64,000 bases of DNA from Planifilum fulgidum (GCF_900113175.1 NZ_FOOK01000010.1:38779-102778), one strand, 5' to 3'; shown: positions 35,001 through 43,604, numbered from the stretch's first letter. Numbers and translations are program-made. The notes: generated from the sequence alone by a model not told the origin.

Positions 35001-38000
35001 GGAGGCGGAGCGTTCCTATTACGATCGGGTGTATCGGGAATCGCTCCTTGAACCGATTGTCTCCAAGGAGCATTCCGGCCTGCTGTCCCCTCAACACCGG
35101 AAGGAGATCGAGCGCCGGTTTGCCGACAGGGATGCGGAGCATCCGGTCAATGTCCTGGTCTGTACCCCGTCGATGGAGATGGAGATCGACATCGGGGATT
35201 TGTCCACGGTCCTTTTGTCCGATGTCCCGCCCACCATTGCCAACCGGGTCCAGCGGGTGGGACGGGCCGGGCGTTCCAGCGGGACCGCACTCATTTCCCA
35301 ACTGTTCCGGGATGTTCCCCATGATCAGTATTTTTGGCAGACGCCCCGGGAGCTCTTGCAGGGACGGGTGGAAACGCCGGTTTGCCGGTTGGACGCCCCG
35401 GAGGTGTTGAAGCGCCATCTGCGGGCGTATCTGCTGGACTCGTGGATCCGGGATCACCCTTTGGCGGAGGTGCCGCCGACGGTGTCCCGTCTCCTGGGAG
35501 AGGCGGAGATGAACGGGTTTCCTCACCTGTGGTACGCCTATGTGGAGCAGAACGGGGAACGGCTGTGGCAAGGGTTTGAATCCCTCTTGTCGGATCACTT
35601 GAGGCGGGACAGCGTGGACAAGGTGAAACACTTTTTCCTGTCCGGCGAGTGGAAAGAGGAGATCCAGGCCGTGATCAAGCGGCGGAAAGAGGAGATCCGG
35701 GAAGCCCAGCTTCATCTGCGGCGGATCAACGAGCGGTTGAAGCAGCCCGCCCTGCAGGGCGAAAACGGTGAAAACGCCCCCGAACGGAAGGAATTGGACC
35801 GCATCCGCGCCCAGGCCCGTCAGCACTACAAAATGCTCACCGGGGAAAACAGCCTGGAGTGGTGGACGGTGGAAGGGCTTCTCCCCAACTACACCTTCCC
35901 CGACCGGGAAGTTGTTCTGCGCCGGTTCCTTCCCAAGCCCGGGGAAGCGTTGGAGACGGAGGATTTTTCACGGTCGCCGGAAATGGCCCTCCGGGATTTT
36001 GCTCCGGGAAACAGCTTTTACGCCCGGGGCCATGTGACCACCGTGAACCAGATCCCGATGATCTCCCGGGAGTTGGAAGAATGGCGTTTCTGCCCGGATT
36101 GTCACCACATGGAGCGGGCGGAAGGAAAAGCCGCCGGCGCTTGCCCCCGATGCGGCAACCCCGCGTGGCAGGATCAGGGGCAGGTGCAACCGATGGTCCG
36201 GCTCACCCGGGTGATGTCCCGGGTGCGGCCATCGGAGGATGCCGCGATCCGGGATCAGGAGGAGGAACGGGATCGGCAGCCGACGGAGATTTTGACCCTT
36301 TTCGAATTCCCCGACGCCCCGCTGATCAGCCAAGCGGTCAAAGGGCAGGTGTTCGGCTTTGAGTTTTTCGAATCCGCCGTGATGCGGGAGATCAACTTCG
36401 GGCCGAAAAACCGGGAGCAAACCCGGCGCAAGGTGGCCAACCATTCCGTTCCCCTGAAAGGCTTCACCGTTTGCACCAAGTGCGGGGCCGCGGCGGAGAA
36501 AACCGGCAAAGGGGGTTGGGCCGTCCGCCATGTCCGGGGATTCGGCTGTGATCGAAACGCCGGCCGGTCCGACGTGGTGCAGCAGATGACTGCCCTGGGC
36601 ACCAATGAGGAGCGGGTGAGCGGGGCCGGGTTTGAAAAGGGGATTTATCTCTACCGGGAGCTGAAGTCGGAAGTCCTGCGGGTGCTCTTGCCCGTCTCCG
36701 ATGCCTTGTCCAAAGAACGGATGGCCACGTGGGAGGCCATCCTCCGGCTGGGCCTGCGGGAGAAAATCGGCGGGTCCGAGCGACAGATCGGGATGGCTCC
36801 CTATGATGAGCCCATTCGTATGCAGAACCAGACCATGCGGGCCCGTTACCTCGTCCTGTATGACAAAATTCCCGGGGGGACGGGGTATCTCCGGCAATTG
36901 GCGGAAGAGGGGGAGCTCTACGACCTGTTGGTCAAAGCCCATGCCAGGATCCGGAATTGCTCCTGTCAACATGAAGGGCGGATGGACGGTTGTTACCGCT
37001 GTCTGTTCCGTTACGAGTCCCAGTATGATCAACAATACATCTCCCGGCGTATGGCGCTGGAAATGCTCGAACCGCTGTTGGAGGATCCAAAGAAATGGGA
37101 GCGAAGAGAGCAACTCCGGGTTGAGGAGATGGACGCCCGGCGCCTCCTGATGGAGAGCGACTTGGAAGCGTTGGCCGAAAAGCGGTTGATCCGGCGGCTG
37201 GAGGATCGGCTGACCCACGCCACTTTATCCGTGGAGGAGTATCACCGCGGGGACCGGCAGGGGGTGGAACTCACCTGGGAGACCCCCTTTGGGCGGGCAG
37301 GGTGGCGCATGATTCGGCAGGTGACGCTGTCGGACGAGGAAAAGGTTCCTTTCACCACCCGGGCGGATTGGGTTCTCTATCCTCTGTTTGAAGACTCCCG
37401 CTATGCGGACATGGACATCAAGCCCGTCGTCTTTTACTGCGACGGAGCGGAGTTTCATATCGGAGAGGGAGAGTTTTACCGTCTGCCCAAAGACATCCTG
37501 ATCCGGGAAGGGTTGCGCCGCAGCGGAAAGTTTGCGGTCTTCAACGTTACATGGAGAGATCTGCAGGAAACGGAATCCGCTCCCTACGAAAATGTCGCTT
37601 CCGAGATGGATCCGGAGGACGGTTTCATCCAAAACCTGCGTCACGTGGCCAACATGGTGGGGGGAGCGGTGGACCCGGTGAAAATGTGGCGGGCCTCCTC
37701 CCTGGACCTGCTGGTGGAATACCTGATCGATCCCAATGTGAACCGGTGGGTGGACTTGGCGAAACAGATCGCCTTTGCCGCGGCGGATATTTCCCGTGGA
37801 AAGCAGCACGCTGTTCCGCTTTCGGCCGTGGTGGAGGGTCTGGAAGCCGGGATGGTGGCGGAGGAGAGAGCGATTTATCTTCCGGACCGGAAGACGTGGT
37901 CTTCCCAAGACAAACCCCTGATTTTCCGGGAGCATCATTTCGGTCCGGGTGCGTTCCTGACTCTCTTGCTGACGACGCGGCCCAAAAAACAACAACTGAT

Positions 38001-38595
38001 GGACAGCTACATTGAAGGGCTTCTGCGTCTGGAAGACACCCGGCGGAGCGGTTCGGAGCCCACGGTGAAAGAACATTTCCAATCCGCCTGGCATGTCTTT
38101 TATCGCTGGTTTAATGTCCTTCAGTGGTTGCCGACGTTCCGTTTTGTCACCGGGGAAAGTCTGGCCACCCAATCTGACGAATGGGCCTTCCTGGATCAAG
38201 TGGTTCCGGTTGACGGATTGAAAGCGAAGATTCAGGCTGCCGCTAAGGATGCCAAGCAGTCAGCACCGGAGATGGATCTCAAATGGGCGGAATATGTACA
38301 TTCCACTTACCGGAGTTTCGCGGTGGCTCTGGTGAAAGCGGGGGTGCCGAAGCCGGAGGTGGGATATGAGTTTATGGATGGCGATCGCATCGTGGGGGAA
38401 GCCGAACTGGCTTGGCCGGATTACCGCCTTTGCATTCTGCGCAAACACCAGCGGGATGACGAACCGGCGATCCGGAAGCTGGGGTGGACAGTGTGGGATC
38501 TTTCCCCGTATGAAAACGACAAAGGGGAGCCCGTCAAACCGCAAGGCGCAGATTGGAAGGAACTGTGGCAGAGAGCGTTGGAGAGGGGGATGTGA
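32062..38595 (+). CDS. Giant DEAD-box helicase with DUF1998 and degenerate C-terminal nuclease-like domain
   Basis: This 2177-aa protein has the motor motifs TTGTGSGKTESF (101-110), LDEFHAYDG near 240 and ATSATLGDGS near 276. The second motor half (PSMEMEIDIGDL, RVQRVGRAGRSSG) comes only near 1040-1075, after a ~750-residue insert with Cys pairs (CVCYACG, CPYC). A zinc ribbon FCPDCHH...CPRCG lies near 1343, and a DUF1998 domain near 1530-1675 (LYDKIPGGTGYL, CSC, DGCYRCLF) as in MrfA and DrmB. Residues about 1765-1835 resemble a Vsr/MTES_1575 nuclease (D1769 in RADWVL, D1794 in FYCDGAEFH), but the usual catalytic Glu is Tyr. It seems to combine DrmA-like and DrmB-like roles in one chain. Confidence 0.78.
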   Translation: MIPALLAKEWKDAVLEYIDTVFPIRDDRVRGAWMQFLQDPEMGLFKGAYLKARLPCRTAENPEEVPLKQVRPPFSPFVHQMKAFERLNSDQPGGPKPTLVTTGTGSGKTESFLYPVVDHCVRMRRKGQPGIKAIILYPMNALAQDQAKRLAELIDTHPETKGVITAGLYVGQGGPGQSGKADVSSRMTRDRLIEDRQVLRKYPPDILLTNYKMLDLLLHRKADASLWAANDPETLQYLVLDEFHAYDGVQLADIACLIRRLLSRLKMEPSSLCPVATSATLGDGSERAMEELRKLAHTVFGRPFDVDAVVTESRPSLEDFLEPVKDLPIPQAVEEMLPRPQEDAEHYIRRQVKLWFGEELGGRELGERLRSHPWFDLLCRTATARPVSWDELVDKFLREFAGDAEEDREGVERRLHSFLAVISHAKADDRRPLLPIQVQLWTREMRGLVRGIGEEPAFRWGNQGDVHAMSEYQEDDGMSNRENRKRPYIAPPEQAALPMCVCYACGVSGWISVQNEGDPRLCTDPKEISMVYGRSSHNSTPDEEKRMLRFLYPESCGAPIRGTYSEQYLTVRGAVLEQKPGPDRVKVYVVSPFDAFGENQCPYCREKDSVLLVSMRRAGLSSVLIAHTIGSPHTADRKMLTFVDSVQDSAHLAGFIRHRTQSTLLRTGIRQMLERGYDGATLDRLLREWQPYWRKELGDEGYLKAFVERDEEEELLAGRFPRDVSKWSEEIWEDVQAYVTWRVVKELGLHARLGRSLYLTGSTVLGVSEEKLTEAAKLAAESIREMEAFLDRDGGLEKRVRALIQGIVHRMVLSGGISHPLLDRFREKGSRHFLTEKMNPLYERSKRHPRFFTDEKVRGDALDSLQAGEDSWIVQYLVRSLEAPLLEGKFQLQDDPDRGYIALRLFQAMQEAGLADVRFFGNHHTYGLDPRALEVHKTTARIQCRECRQELTVPRKELRRYVEEVPCITYRCQGIYREVPEAERSYYDRVYRESLLEPIVSKEHSGLLSPQHRKEIERRFADRDAEHPVNVLVCTPSMEMEIDIGDLSTVLLSDVPPTIANRVQRVGRAGRSSGTALISQLFRDVPHDQYFWQTPRELLQGRVETPVCRLDAPEVLKRHLRAYLLDSWIRDHPLAEVPPTVSRLLGEAEMNGFPHLWYAYVEQNGERLWQGFESLLSDHLRRDSVDKVKHFFLSGEWKEEIQAVIKRRKEEIREAQLHLRRINERLKQPALQGENGENAPERKELDRIRAQARQHYKMLTGENSLEWWTVEGLLPNYTFPDREVVLRRFLPKPGEALETEDFSRSPEMALRDFAPGNSFYARGHVTTVNQIPMISRELEEWRFCPDCHHMERAEGKAAGACPRCGNPAWQDQGQVQPMVRLTRVMSRVRPSEDAAIRDQEEERDRQPTEILTLFEFPDAPLISQAVKGQVFGFEFFESAVMREINFGPKNREQTRRKVANHSVPLKGFTVCTKCGAAAEKTGKGGWAVRHVRGFGCDRNAGRSDVVQQMTALGTNEERVSGAGFEKGIYLYRELKSEVLRVLLPVSDALSKERMATWEAILRLGLREKIGGSERQIGMAPYDEPIRMQNQTMRARYLVLYDKIPGGTGYLRQLAEEGELYDLLVKAHARIRNCSCQHEGRMDGCYRCLFRYESQYDQQYISRRMALEMLEPLLEDPKKWERREQLRVEEMDARRLLMESDLEALAEKRLIRRLEDRLTHATLSVEEYHRGDRQGVELTWETPFGRAGWRMIRQVTLSDEEKVPFTTRADWVLYPLFEDSRYADMDIKPVVFYCDGAEFHIGEGEFYRLPKDILIREGLRRSGKFAVFNVTWRDLQETESAPYENVASEMDPEDGFIQNLRHVANMVGGAVDPVKMWRASSLDLLVEYLIDPNVNRWVDLAKQIAFAAADISRGKQHAVPLSAVVEGLEAGMVAEERAIYLPDRKTWSSQDKPLIFREHHFGPGAFLTLLLTTRPKKQQLMDSYIEGLLRLEDTRRSGSEPTVKEHFQSAWHVFYRWFNVLQWLPTFRFVTGESLATQSDEWAFLDQVVPVDGLKAKIQAAAKDAKQSAPEMDLKWAEYVHSTYRSFAVALVKAGVPKPEVGYEFMDGDRIVGEAELAWPDYRLCILRKHQRDDEPAIRKLGWTVWDLSPYENDKGEPVKPQGADWKELWQRALERGM

Positions 38596-40710
38596 ATGCC
38601 GACGATTGCGCTGCAGGACACCTTTCTGGAGGCCTTTGAACGTCTTCCCCGCTCGGAACAGCGCAGAACCCGGGCGATGATCGACAAGATGCGGGAGGAC
38701 CTCTCGGCTCCCGGACTCAACTTCGAACGGTACAACGAAGCGCTGGATCCCAAAGTCTATTCGGTCCGAGTCAGCCAGTCCTACCGGGCCATCGCCGTGA
38801 AGCCGGATAACAGCGATACGATCGTGTTGGTCTGGGTGGATCATCATGACGAAGCGTACCGTTGGGTGAAGCGGAAGCGCTTTGAAGTGAACGTCCACAC
38901 CGGAGCATTCCAGATGTGGACCGCCGTCGAAGGGGAGATCCAGGAGGAACCGTCGGAGGAGCCCGGCCTCTTTACTCACTTGACGGATCACCAGCTGATC
39001 AAATTGGGGGTTCCCCCGGAGCTGGTTCCCGTCGTGAAACGGATTCGCACACTGGAGGAACTGGACGCCAAACGGAAAGACATTCCCGCGGATGCCTGGG
39101 AGGCATTAAATTTTCTGGCCACCGGCGAGTCCTATGAGGAAGTGCTTTCCTTTATGGAAGAGCTTCGGGCCGAAGAGGAAGACGGGGCGGATCCCTTCGA
39201 GCGGGCGGTCAAAAACCGCAGTTCCAGCCGCAGCATCGTGGTGATCACGGACGACGAACAACTGAACGAAATCCTGAACCAGCCGTTGGAAAAGTGGCGC
39301 ACGTTCCTTCACCCCACCCAGAAGGAGCTGGTGGAGAAGCATTACCGCGGGCCGATCCGAGTTCTGGGGGGTGCCGGTACCGGCAAAACGGTGGTGGTCA
39401 TGCACCGGGCCCGGCGGTTGGTGCGCAACATTTTGCGACCGGACGAACGGGTGCTGGTCACCACCTACACGGTGAACTTGGCGGAATCGATCCGGGAGCA
39501 TTTGAAAACGATGTGCACTCCGGAGGAGATGGAGCGGATCGATGTGATCCCCATTGACCGCCTCGCGAGGCAATTGGTGGACCAGTATGAAAATGTCCGG
39601 ATCGAAAAGGTGAATCCGGATCCCGATGAGGTAGAGAAGTTGTGGATGGAGGCGTTGGAAGCTAACGGCTGGTCCCAGGATCGGCTTTCCTTTGTCATGC
39701 AGGAGTACGACCATGTGATCCAGTCCAACGGGGTGGATACGTGGGAGGAATACTTGGACATCCCGCGTACCGGCCGGGGTCAACGGATATCCCGGGCCGA
39801 GCGGAAACAGATATGGGATGTGGTGTGCGATTTCCGCCGGCGGATGCAGGAGAGGGGATGGTATGCCTTCGAGGATATCCTTCGCCTTGCCCGGAAGTGG
39901 GTAAAACGGAATCGGGGTGTGGTGACGTACCGTTCCGCGGTGGTGGACGAGGCCCAGGATTTTCATGCGGAAGGATTCAAATTGCTCCGTGAGTTGGTGC
40001 CGGAAGGGGACAATGATCTCTTCATCGTGGGGGATGCCCATCAGCGGATCTATTCCCGCCACGTGGTGTTGGGCCGTTGCGGAATCAATATTCGGGGGCA
40101 GCGCTCCAAACGGTTGCGCCTCAACTACCGGACCACGGAACAGATCCGGGATCAGGCGATCGGGGTGTTGCACGGGCTCACCTTTGACGATCTGGACGGA
40201 GGAATCGATCAGGCGAACGATCGGTCCCTCATCTACGGGGAAGCCCCGGAGCGGGTTCATTTCACCACGCAGCGGGAGGAACAGGAGTACGTCATCCAGA
40301 CCATTCGGGAGTTGTTGGACGAAGGGGTGAAAAGCAGCGAGATTGCCGTTCTCGCGAGGAGCAATTGGCTTGCGGAGAAATTCGAACAGTTCCTTAAGGA
40401 ACACGATATTCCCGCGGAAAAAATGGGAACCCACTTCACTCTCACCCGGGACGGCGTCTCCTGCGGAACGATGCACCGGGCCAAAGGGCTGGAGTTCCGC
40501 GTCGTCTTCCTGGTCGGCGTGTCGGAGGGGCTGGTTCCTCCCCAATCCCGAATCCAGAAGGCGAAAGATCCTCTGGCACGGGAGCAGATGGAACGGGAGG
40601 AGCGATCTCTCCTGTACGTCGCGGCCACCCGTGCCCGAGACAAGCTATTCGTCACTTCCAGCGGCACCCCGTGCCGTTTTTGGCCTGTGGATGTGGAAAA
40701 TCGTGTTTGA
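38596..40710 (+). CDS. RelE-fold domain fused to a UvrD-like helicase
   Basis: This 704-aa fusion has an N-terminal segment (about 1-90) that reads like a RelE/ParE/YoeB toxin fold: LQDTFLEAFERLPRSEQRR, LNFERYNEALDPKVYSVRVSQSYRAIA and WVDHHDEAYRW. A linker of ~140 residues leads to an SF1A motor with Walker A GGAGTGKTVVV (257-267), Walker B VVDEAQDF near 449 and the late motif LYVAATRARDKLF near 672. It starts at the base directly after the helicase stop, so it belongs to the same operon. Whether the RelE-like part cuts RNA, binds the ribosome or is only structural cannot be told. It is not a standard DISARM component. Confidence 0.8.
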   Translation: MPTIALQDTFLEAFERLPRSEQRRTRAMIDKMREDLSAPGLNFERYNEALDPKVYSVRVSQSYRAIAVKPDNSDTIVLVWVDHHDEAYRWVKRKRFEVNVHTGAFQMWTAVEGEIQEEPSEEPGLFTHLTDHQLIKLGVPPELVPVVKRIRTLEELDAKRKDIPADAWEALNFLATGESYEEVLSFMEELRAEEEDGADPFERAVKNRSSSRSIVVITDDEQLNEILNQPLEKWRTFLHPTQKELVEKHYRGPIRVLGGAGTGKTVVVMHRARRLVRNILRPDERVLVTTYTVNLAESIREHLKTMCTPEEMERIDVIPIDRLARQLVDQYENVRIEKVNPDPDEVEKLWMEALEANGWSQDRLSFVMQEYDHVIQSNGVDTWEEYLDIPRTGRGQRISRAERKQIWDVVCDFRRRMQERGWYAFEDILRLARKWVKRNRGVVTYRSAVVDEAQDFHAEGFKLLRELVPEGDNDLFIVGDAHQRIYSRHVVLGRCGINIRGQRSKRLRLNYRTTEQIRDQAIGVLHGLTFDDLDGGIDQANDRSLIYGEAPERVHFTTQREEQEYVIQTIRELLDEGVKSSEIAVLARSNWLAEKFEQFLKEHDIPAEKMGTHFTLTRDGVSCGTMHRAKGLEFRVVFLVGVSEGLVPPQSRIQKAKDPLAREQMEREERSLLYVAATRARDKLFVTSSGTPCRFWPVDVENRV

Positions 40711-40851
40711 TGTAGGAAAGTGGGCCGGGTAGACTTTACAGATGTGGTGACCGTCGTAATGGCTTGGGGAAAATGTCGGAGCTATTACGGCGGTCCGGTT
40801 TATATTTTTGATTACCCACATAGTCCAACCGCATAGAGGGAGGATCAACCG

Positions 40852-41223
40852 TTGTTTCAGATTGACCAAGTTTATAAACGCCGTGATTTGCATGAAAAGT
40901 ATGGAGGACAACAACAAGGCGGAATTTCAACACCAGCCAATCATCCTTTTATATTCTTGTTCTCAAGTAAATCGGGTAAAACCTATGGTTATGAAGATGG
41001 AGGTGAAGGTCAAGAAGGGGATATGCAATTCGTTCGGGGGAATAAAGCCATTCGCGATCACCAGAAAGATGGAAAATCCTTATATCTGTTTGAATACGTG
41101 GATCGGGGATATGTTCGGTTTATCGGAGAGATGGTTTGTTGGAAAATCCATGAAAAAAGTGGGCTGGATATAAAGGGCAGGCTACGCAAAATGATTGTGT
41201 TTGAATTAAAACCTGCAAACTAA
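40852..41223 (+). CDS. Trimmed SRA/ScoMcrA-like modified-DNA-binding domain
   Basis: This 123-aa frame from TTG 40852 follows GGGAGGA. Its segments YKRRDLHEKYGGQQQGGIS, HPFIFLFSSKSGKTYGYEDG, GEGQEGDMQFVRGNKAIRDH and LYLFEYVDRGYVRFIGE are those of the SRA-like N-terminal domain of McrA-type HNH endonucleases. Two features are off. The loop between YGYEDG and GEGQ appears to lack about ten residues usually present, and no HNH nuclease domain follows. It may be a stand-alone reader for the defence locus or a decayed endonuclease. It is 140 bases from the locus and visibly AT-richer. Confidence 0.62.
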   Translation: MFQIDQVYKRRDLHEKYGGQQQGGISTPANHPFIFLFSSKSGKTYGYEDGGEGQEGDMQFVRGNKAIRDHQKDGKSLYLFEYVDRGYVRFIGEMVCWKIHEKSGLDIKGRLRKMIVFELKPAN

Positions 41224-41330
41224 ATTAACATGATTCAAGACTTCCTTACTATAAATCGCGGGTCTGTATCTTCCTAGTTCTATCCCAGATCATTTCGCTG
41301 GTGATGCACAGTCCCGTATCACGCCTATCT

Positions 41331-42494
41331 TCATAAATCCCACGGCTGAAACCATTCTTCCAATTCAGCCACACGTTTTTCCTTGGGCCATTGGATGCTC
41401 AATTTATTGTAGCTGCCGATCAGTTTATTGAAATAGAGGCGCGAACCGAGTTCTTTCGCCAACTTGGCTCCTTCTATCAAGATGGAGGCGCTTTGATCCA
41501 GATCCTTCTGTTGGATCTGGATTTCTGCTTGATAATAGAGCATATCCAATCGGGTGATCGGTTCGACCTCCGGATCGTTTGTTTCTTGCTGCATGGCGAT
41601 CAGTGCTTTCTCGGCTTCTTTGGGTTGTCCCAAAAAGAGGCGGGATTGTGCGTCACCGAAGACATAGAGCGAGTAACGGGAAGCGCGCAAATAAGGATAA
41701 GCAGGGTCATCCTCCGGCTTAAGGGGGAAATGCTCATAAGCCAATCCCATTGCACGCATGGATTCCTGGAATTGCCCACGCATGGCATATACTTCCGCAA
41801 TGCCGGCATACGTTCTTCCCTTCAGCAGAGGTGTCGCATTGTCCAGTAAGGAAATGGCACGTTGATATGCCCGCAACGCAACATTGGTCAGTTTTCGATG
41901 GAAACCGATATTAGCCAAACCGATGAGCGATGCAACCTGTAAGTTTGTGTCATCAGCGATTTTCCCATAGATGAATGCCTGTTTACCGGCTTGTTCCGCC
42001 GCACCGAAATTTTCACGATCGGCCAACAATTCACAGGCGAGCAAATGGGCTTGGGAGGCGAGACGGGCGGCTTTTTGCTGAAAAGGGGAGGGTTGTCGGG
42101 CAAGGAGTGTCGTGTGATGACAGTAAAGGGGCAGAATCGCCTCGACTTGATGAGGGTGACCGTTAAAGAATAAATCCTGGCAAGCCGCTATTCCACGGGA
42201 AAGCACATCATCATGCCATAAATCGGCCGTATTCCAGTTATTCGTTAAGGGGGTGATGTCATGAAGAAGTGCTTCCATTTCTTTTTCTTTTTTTCGGTCT
42301 TCATTTTTCAGCAGACCAAGCTCCTCAGGTGTTTTATCAAGACATTCGCACAGCCGCTGAATGCTGTCGATTCGAAGGGGTTCTCCTCGTTCCGCCCGTT
42401 CAACGGTGGATACGGAGATCCCGGCGAAATCCGCCAATTGTTGCTGACTCCACCCCTTCCTCAGCCTCGCTTCGCGCAACAAGTGATTCTTCAT
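41331..42494 (-). CDS. XRE-family HTH regulator with TPR-like domain (module copy 1)
   Basis: This 387-aa protein has a lambda-Cro-type HTH at residues 7-62 (LREARLRKGWSQQQLADFAGISVSTVERAERG) and then ~300 residues of helical TPR-like repeats (for example RTYAGIAEVYAMRGQFQESMRAM and RLDMLYYQAEIQIQQKDLDQSASILIEG). This is the layout of RRNPP-type regulators, whose repeat domain often binds a signalling peptide. AGGAGG lies 8 bases before ATG 42494. It is divergent from a methyltransferase-like gene across an AT-rich region (42570-42620) rich in TATAAT-like hexamers. A second regulator of the same type stands in the same relation to a paralogous methyltransferase 4 kb away. Confidence 0.8.
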   Translation of the reverse strand: MKNHLLREARLRKGWSQQQLADFAGISVSTVERAERGEPLRIDSIQRLCECLDKTPEELGLLKNEDRKKEKEMEALLHDITPLTNNWNTADLWHDDVLSRGIAACQDLFFNGHPHQVEAILPLYCHHTTLLARQPSPFQQKAARLASQAHLLACELLADRENFGAAEQAGKQAFIYGKIADDTNLQVASLIGLANIGFHRKLTNVALRAYQRAISLLDNATPLLKGRTYAGIAEVYAMRGQFQESMRAMGLAYEHFPLKPEDDPAYPYLRASRYSLYVFGDAQSRLFLGQPKEAEKALIAMQQETNDPEVEPITRLDMLYYQAEIQIQQKDLDQSASILIEGAKLAKELGSRLYFNKLIGSYNKLSIQWPKEKRVAELEEWFQPWDL

Positions 42495-42652
42495 GAAACT
42501 CGCCTCCTAGGGATCCCGACATGGATATCCACAAGTCAAGGATGATTGACGGCTTCATCAAGGGTGAATGAAGGTTTTTCTATTATAATATAATTTATAA
42601 TTTTCATTACCACTATAAATCGTGTTGAAACATTGCTGAGAGGAGGATAGGA

Positions 42653-43405
42653 ATGACAGACATCCGCCTGGAGCAGGGACTGGCGGAGAGTGGGGCTCCC
42701 ATCGGCTTTCCGGAACTTCCGGAGGACTTTTTCGAAGCGGTGCGCCGGCGTTTTTCCCTTGATGGAAGCGGGCGGATGATGGTGTTGTGGCAGGGTGCCG
42801 GAGTGTTTTTGTCTTTTGCCGGAGACTTTGAATCGATCCTGCTTGTGGATCCGGAACCGGGACGGATGGCCGAGTCCATGTGGGAAGCGGAGAGGTTGGG
42901 GATTAAGAATGCCATTTTCCTGGAAGGGGGGAGGAGGGTTCTGCATCCCCGGATGGGACGGTTTCGCTTGGTGATCGTCCAGGATCCCTTTCTCCGGAAG
43001 GATCGGAAACGATGTCTTTCCTTTTTGGCAAACATGACGGAACCGGAGGGCGGGGTTGTCATCGCCGATGTTCAGCGGTGCGGTCCTCCCGCTGATTGGC
43101 AGAAGGCCGCCTTGGATGTCCTCCGGGATCGGATTGGCGCAGAACTGTCCGAGAGCCATCCAACCGGTTCCACAGCGTGCGATGAACAATCCCTTCCTTT
43201 CAGGTATACGGAAACCTATACTCATCACTGGTCGCGGAAGAGGTCCATCAGCCAAGCAGTGAACGAAATTCTTTCTGCATGCTGTGCTCCGATCAAGGAG
43301 CGGGCTGCCTTGGAAGGAGAGTTGTGTGCGGCTCTGAGAAAGGCGGAACCGTCGGGAGTTTTGGTAGAGGTTCTTCGTCTCAATGCAATTTTTGCTTGGA
43401 ATTGA
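42653..43405 (+). CDS. Class I SAM-methyltransferase-like protein (module copy 1)
   Basis: This 250-aa protein resembles class I SAM-dependent methyltransferases: MMVLWQGAGVFL takes the place of motif I, ILLVDPEPGRM gives the acidic strand end, and FRLVIVQDPFL the later strand. The motif I glycines are reduced (GAG) compared with the classical GxGxG, and no known target motif is visible. The ATG follows AGAGGAGGATAGGA. It is strikingly close to the gene at 46763, in DNA as well as protein (for example both carry CATCCCCGGATGGGAC), so the two arose by a fairly recent duplication. Small-molecule or peptide modification is possible; the substrate is unknown. Confidence 0.65.
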   Translation: MTDIRLEQGLAESGAPIGFPELPEDFFEAVRRRFSLDGSGRMMVLWQGAGVFLSFAGDFESILLVDPEPGRMAESMWEAERLGIKNAIFLEGGRRVLHPRMGRFRLVIVQDPFLRKDRKRCLSFLANMTEPEGGVVIADVQRCGPPADWQKAALDVLRDRIGAELSESHPTGSTACDEQSLPFRYTETYTHHWSRKRSISQAVNEILSACCAPIKERAALEGELCAALRKAEPSGVLVEVLRLNAIFAWN

Positions 43406-43424
43406 GGATCTGCGGGAGGGTGGG

Positions 43425-43568
43425 ATGTTGAATGAGCTAAATCTCCTTTAATGGTTGTTTCAATTGATCGTGGTACATGTGGAGGTGGCGGATGAAGCAA
43501 AAAGTTCACCCGTCGAATCGATGCTGCTGTATTTGAAATCTCTACTGGAACGGATAAAGGATGCTTAA
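43425..43568 (+). pseudogene. Decayed copy of the small partner gene (module copy 1)
   Basis: This frame matches the intact gene at 47602 at both ends: AATGGTTGTTTCAATT near the start and GAATCGATGCTGC with TATTTGAAATC near the end. Codon 9 is TAA where the intact copy has CAA, and about 59 codons are missing from the middle without a frame change (47 codons against 106). It follows the copy 1 methyltransferase by 19 bases, just as the intact gene follows copy 2. It is therefore non-functional, and an IS5-family element lies 36 bases downstream. Confidence 0.85.
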
Positions 43569-43604
43569 ATGATAAACCATTCTTTTTCGGAGCAAACGTC
43601 ACTA

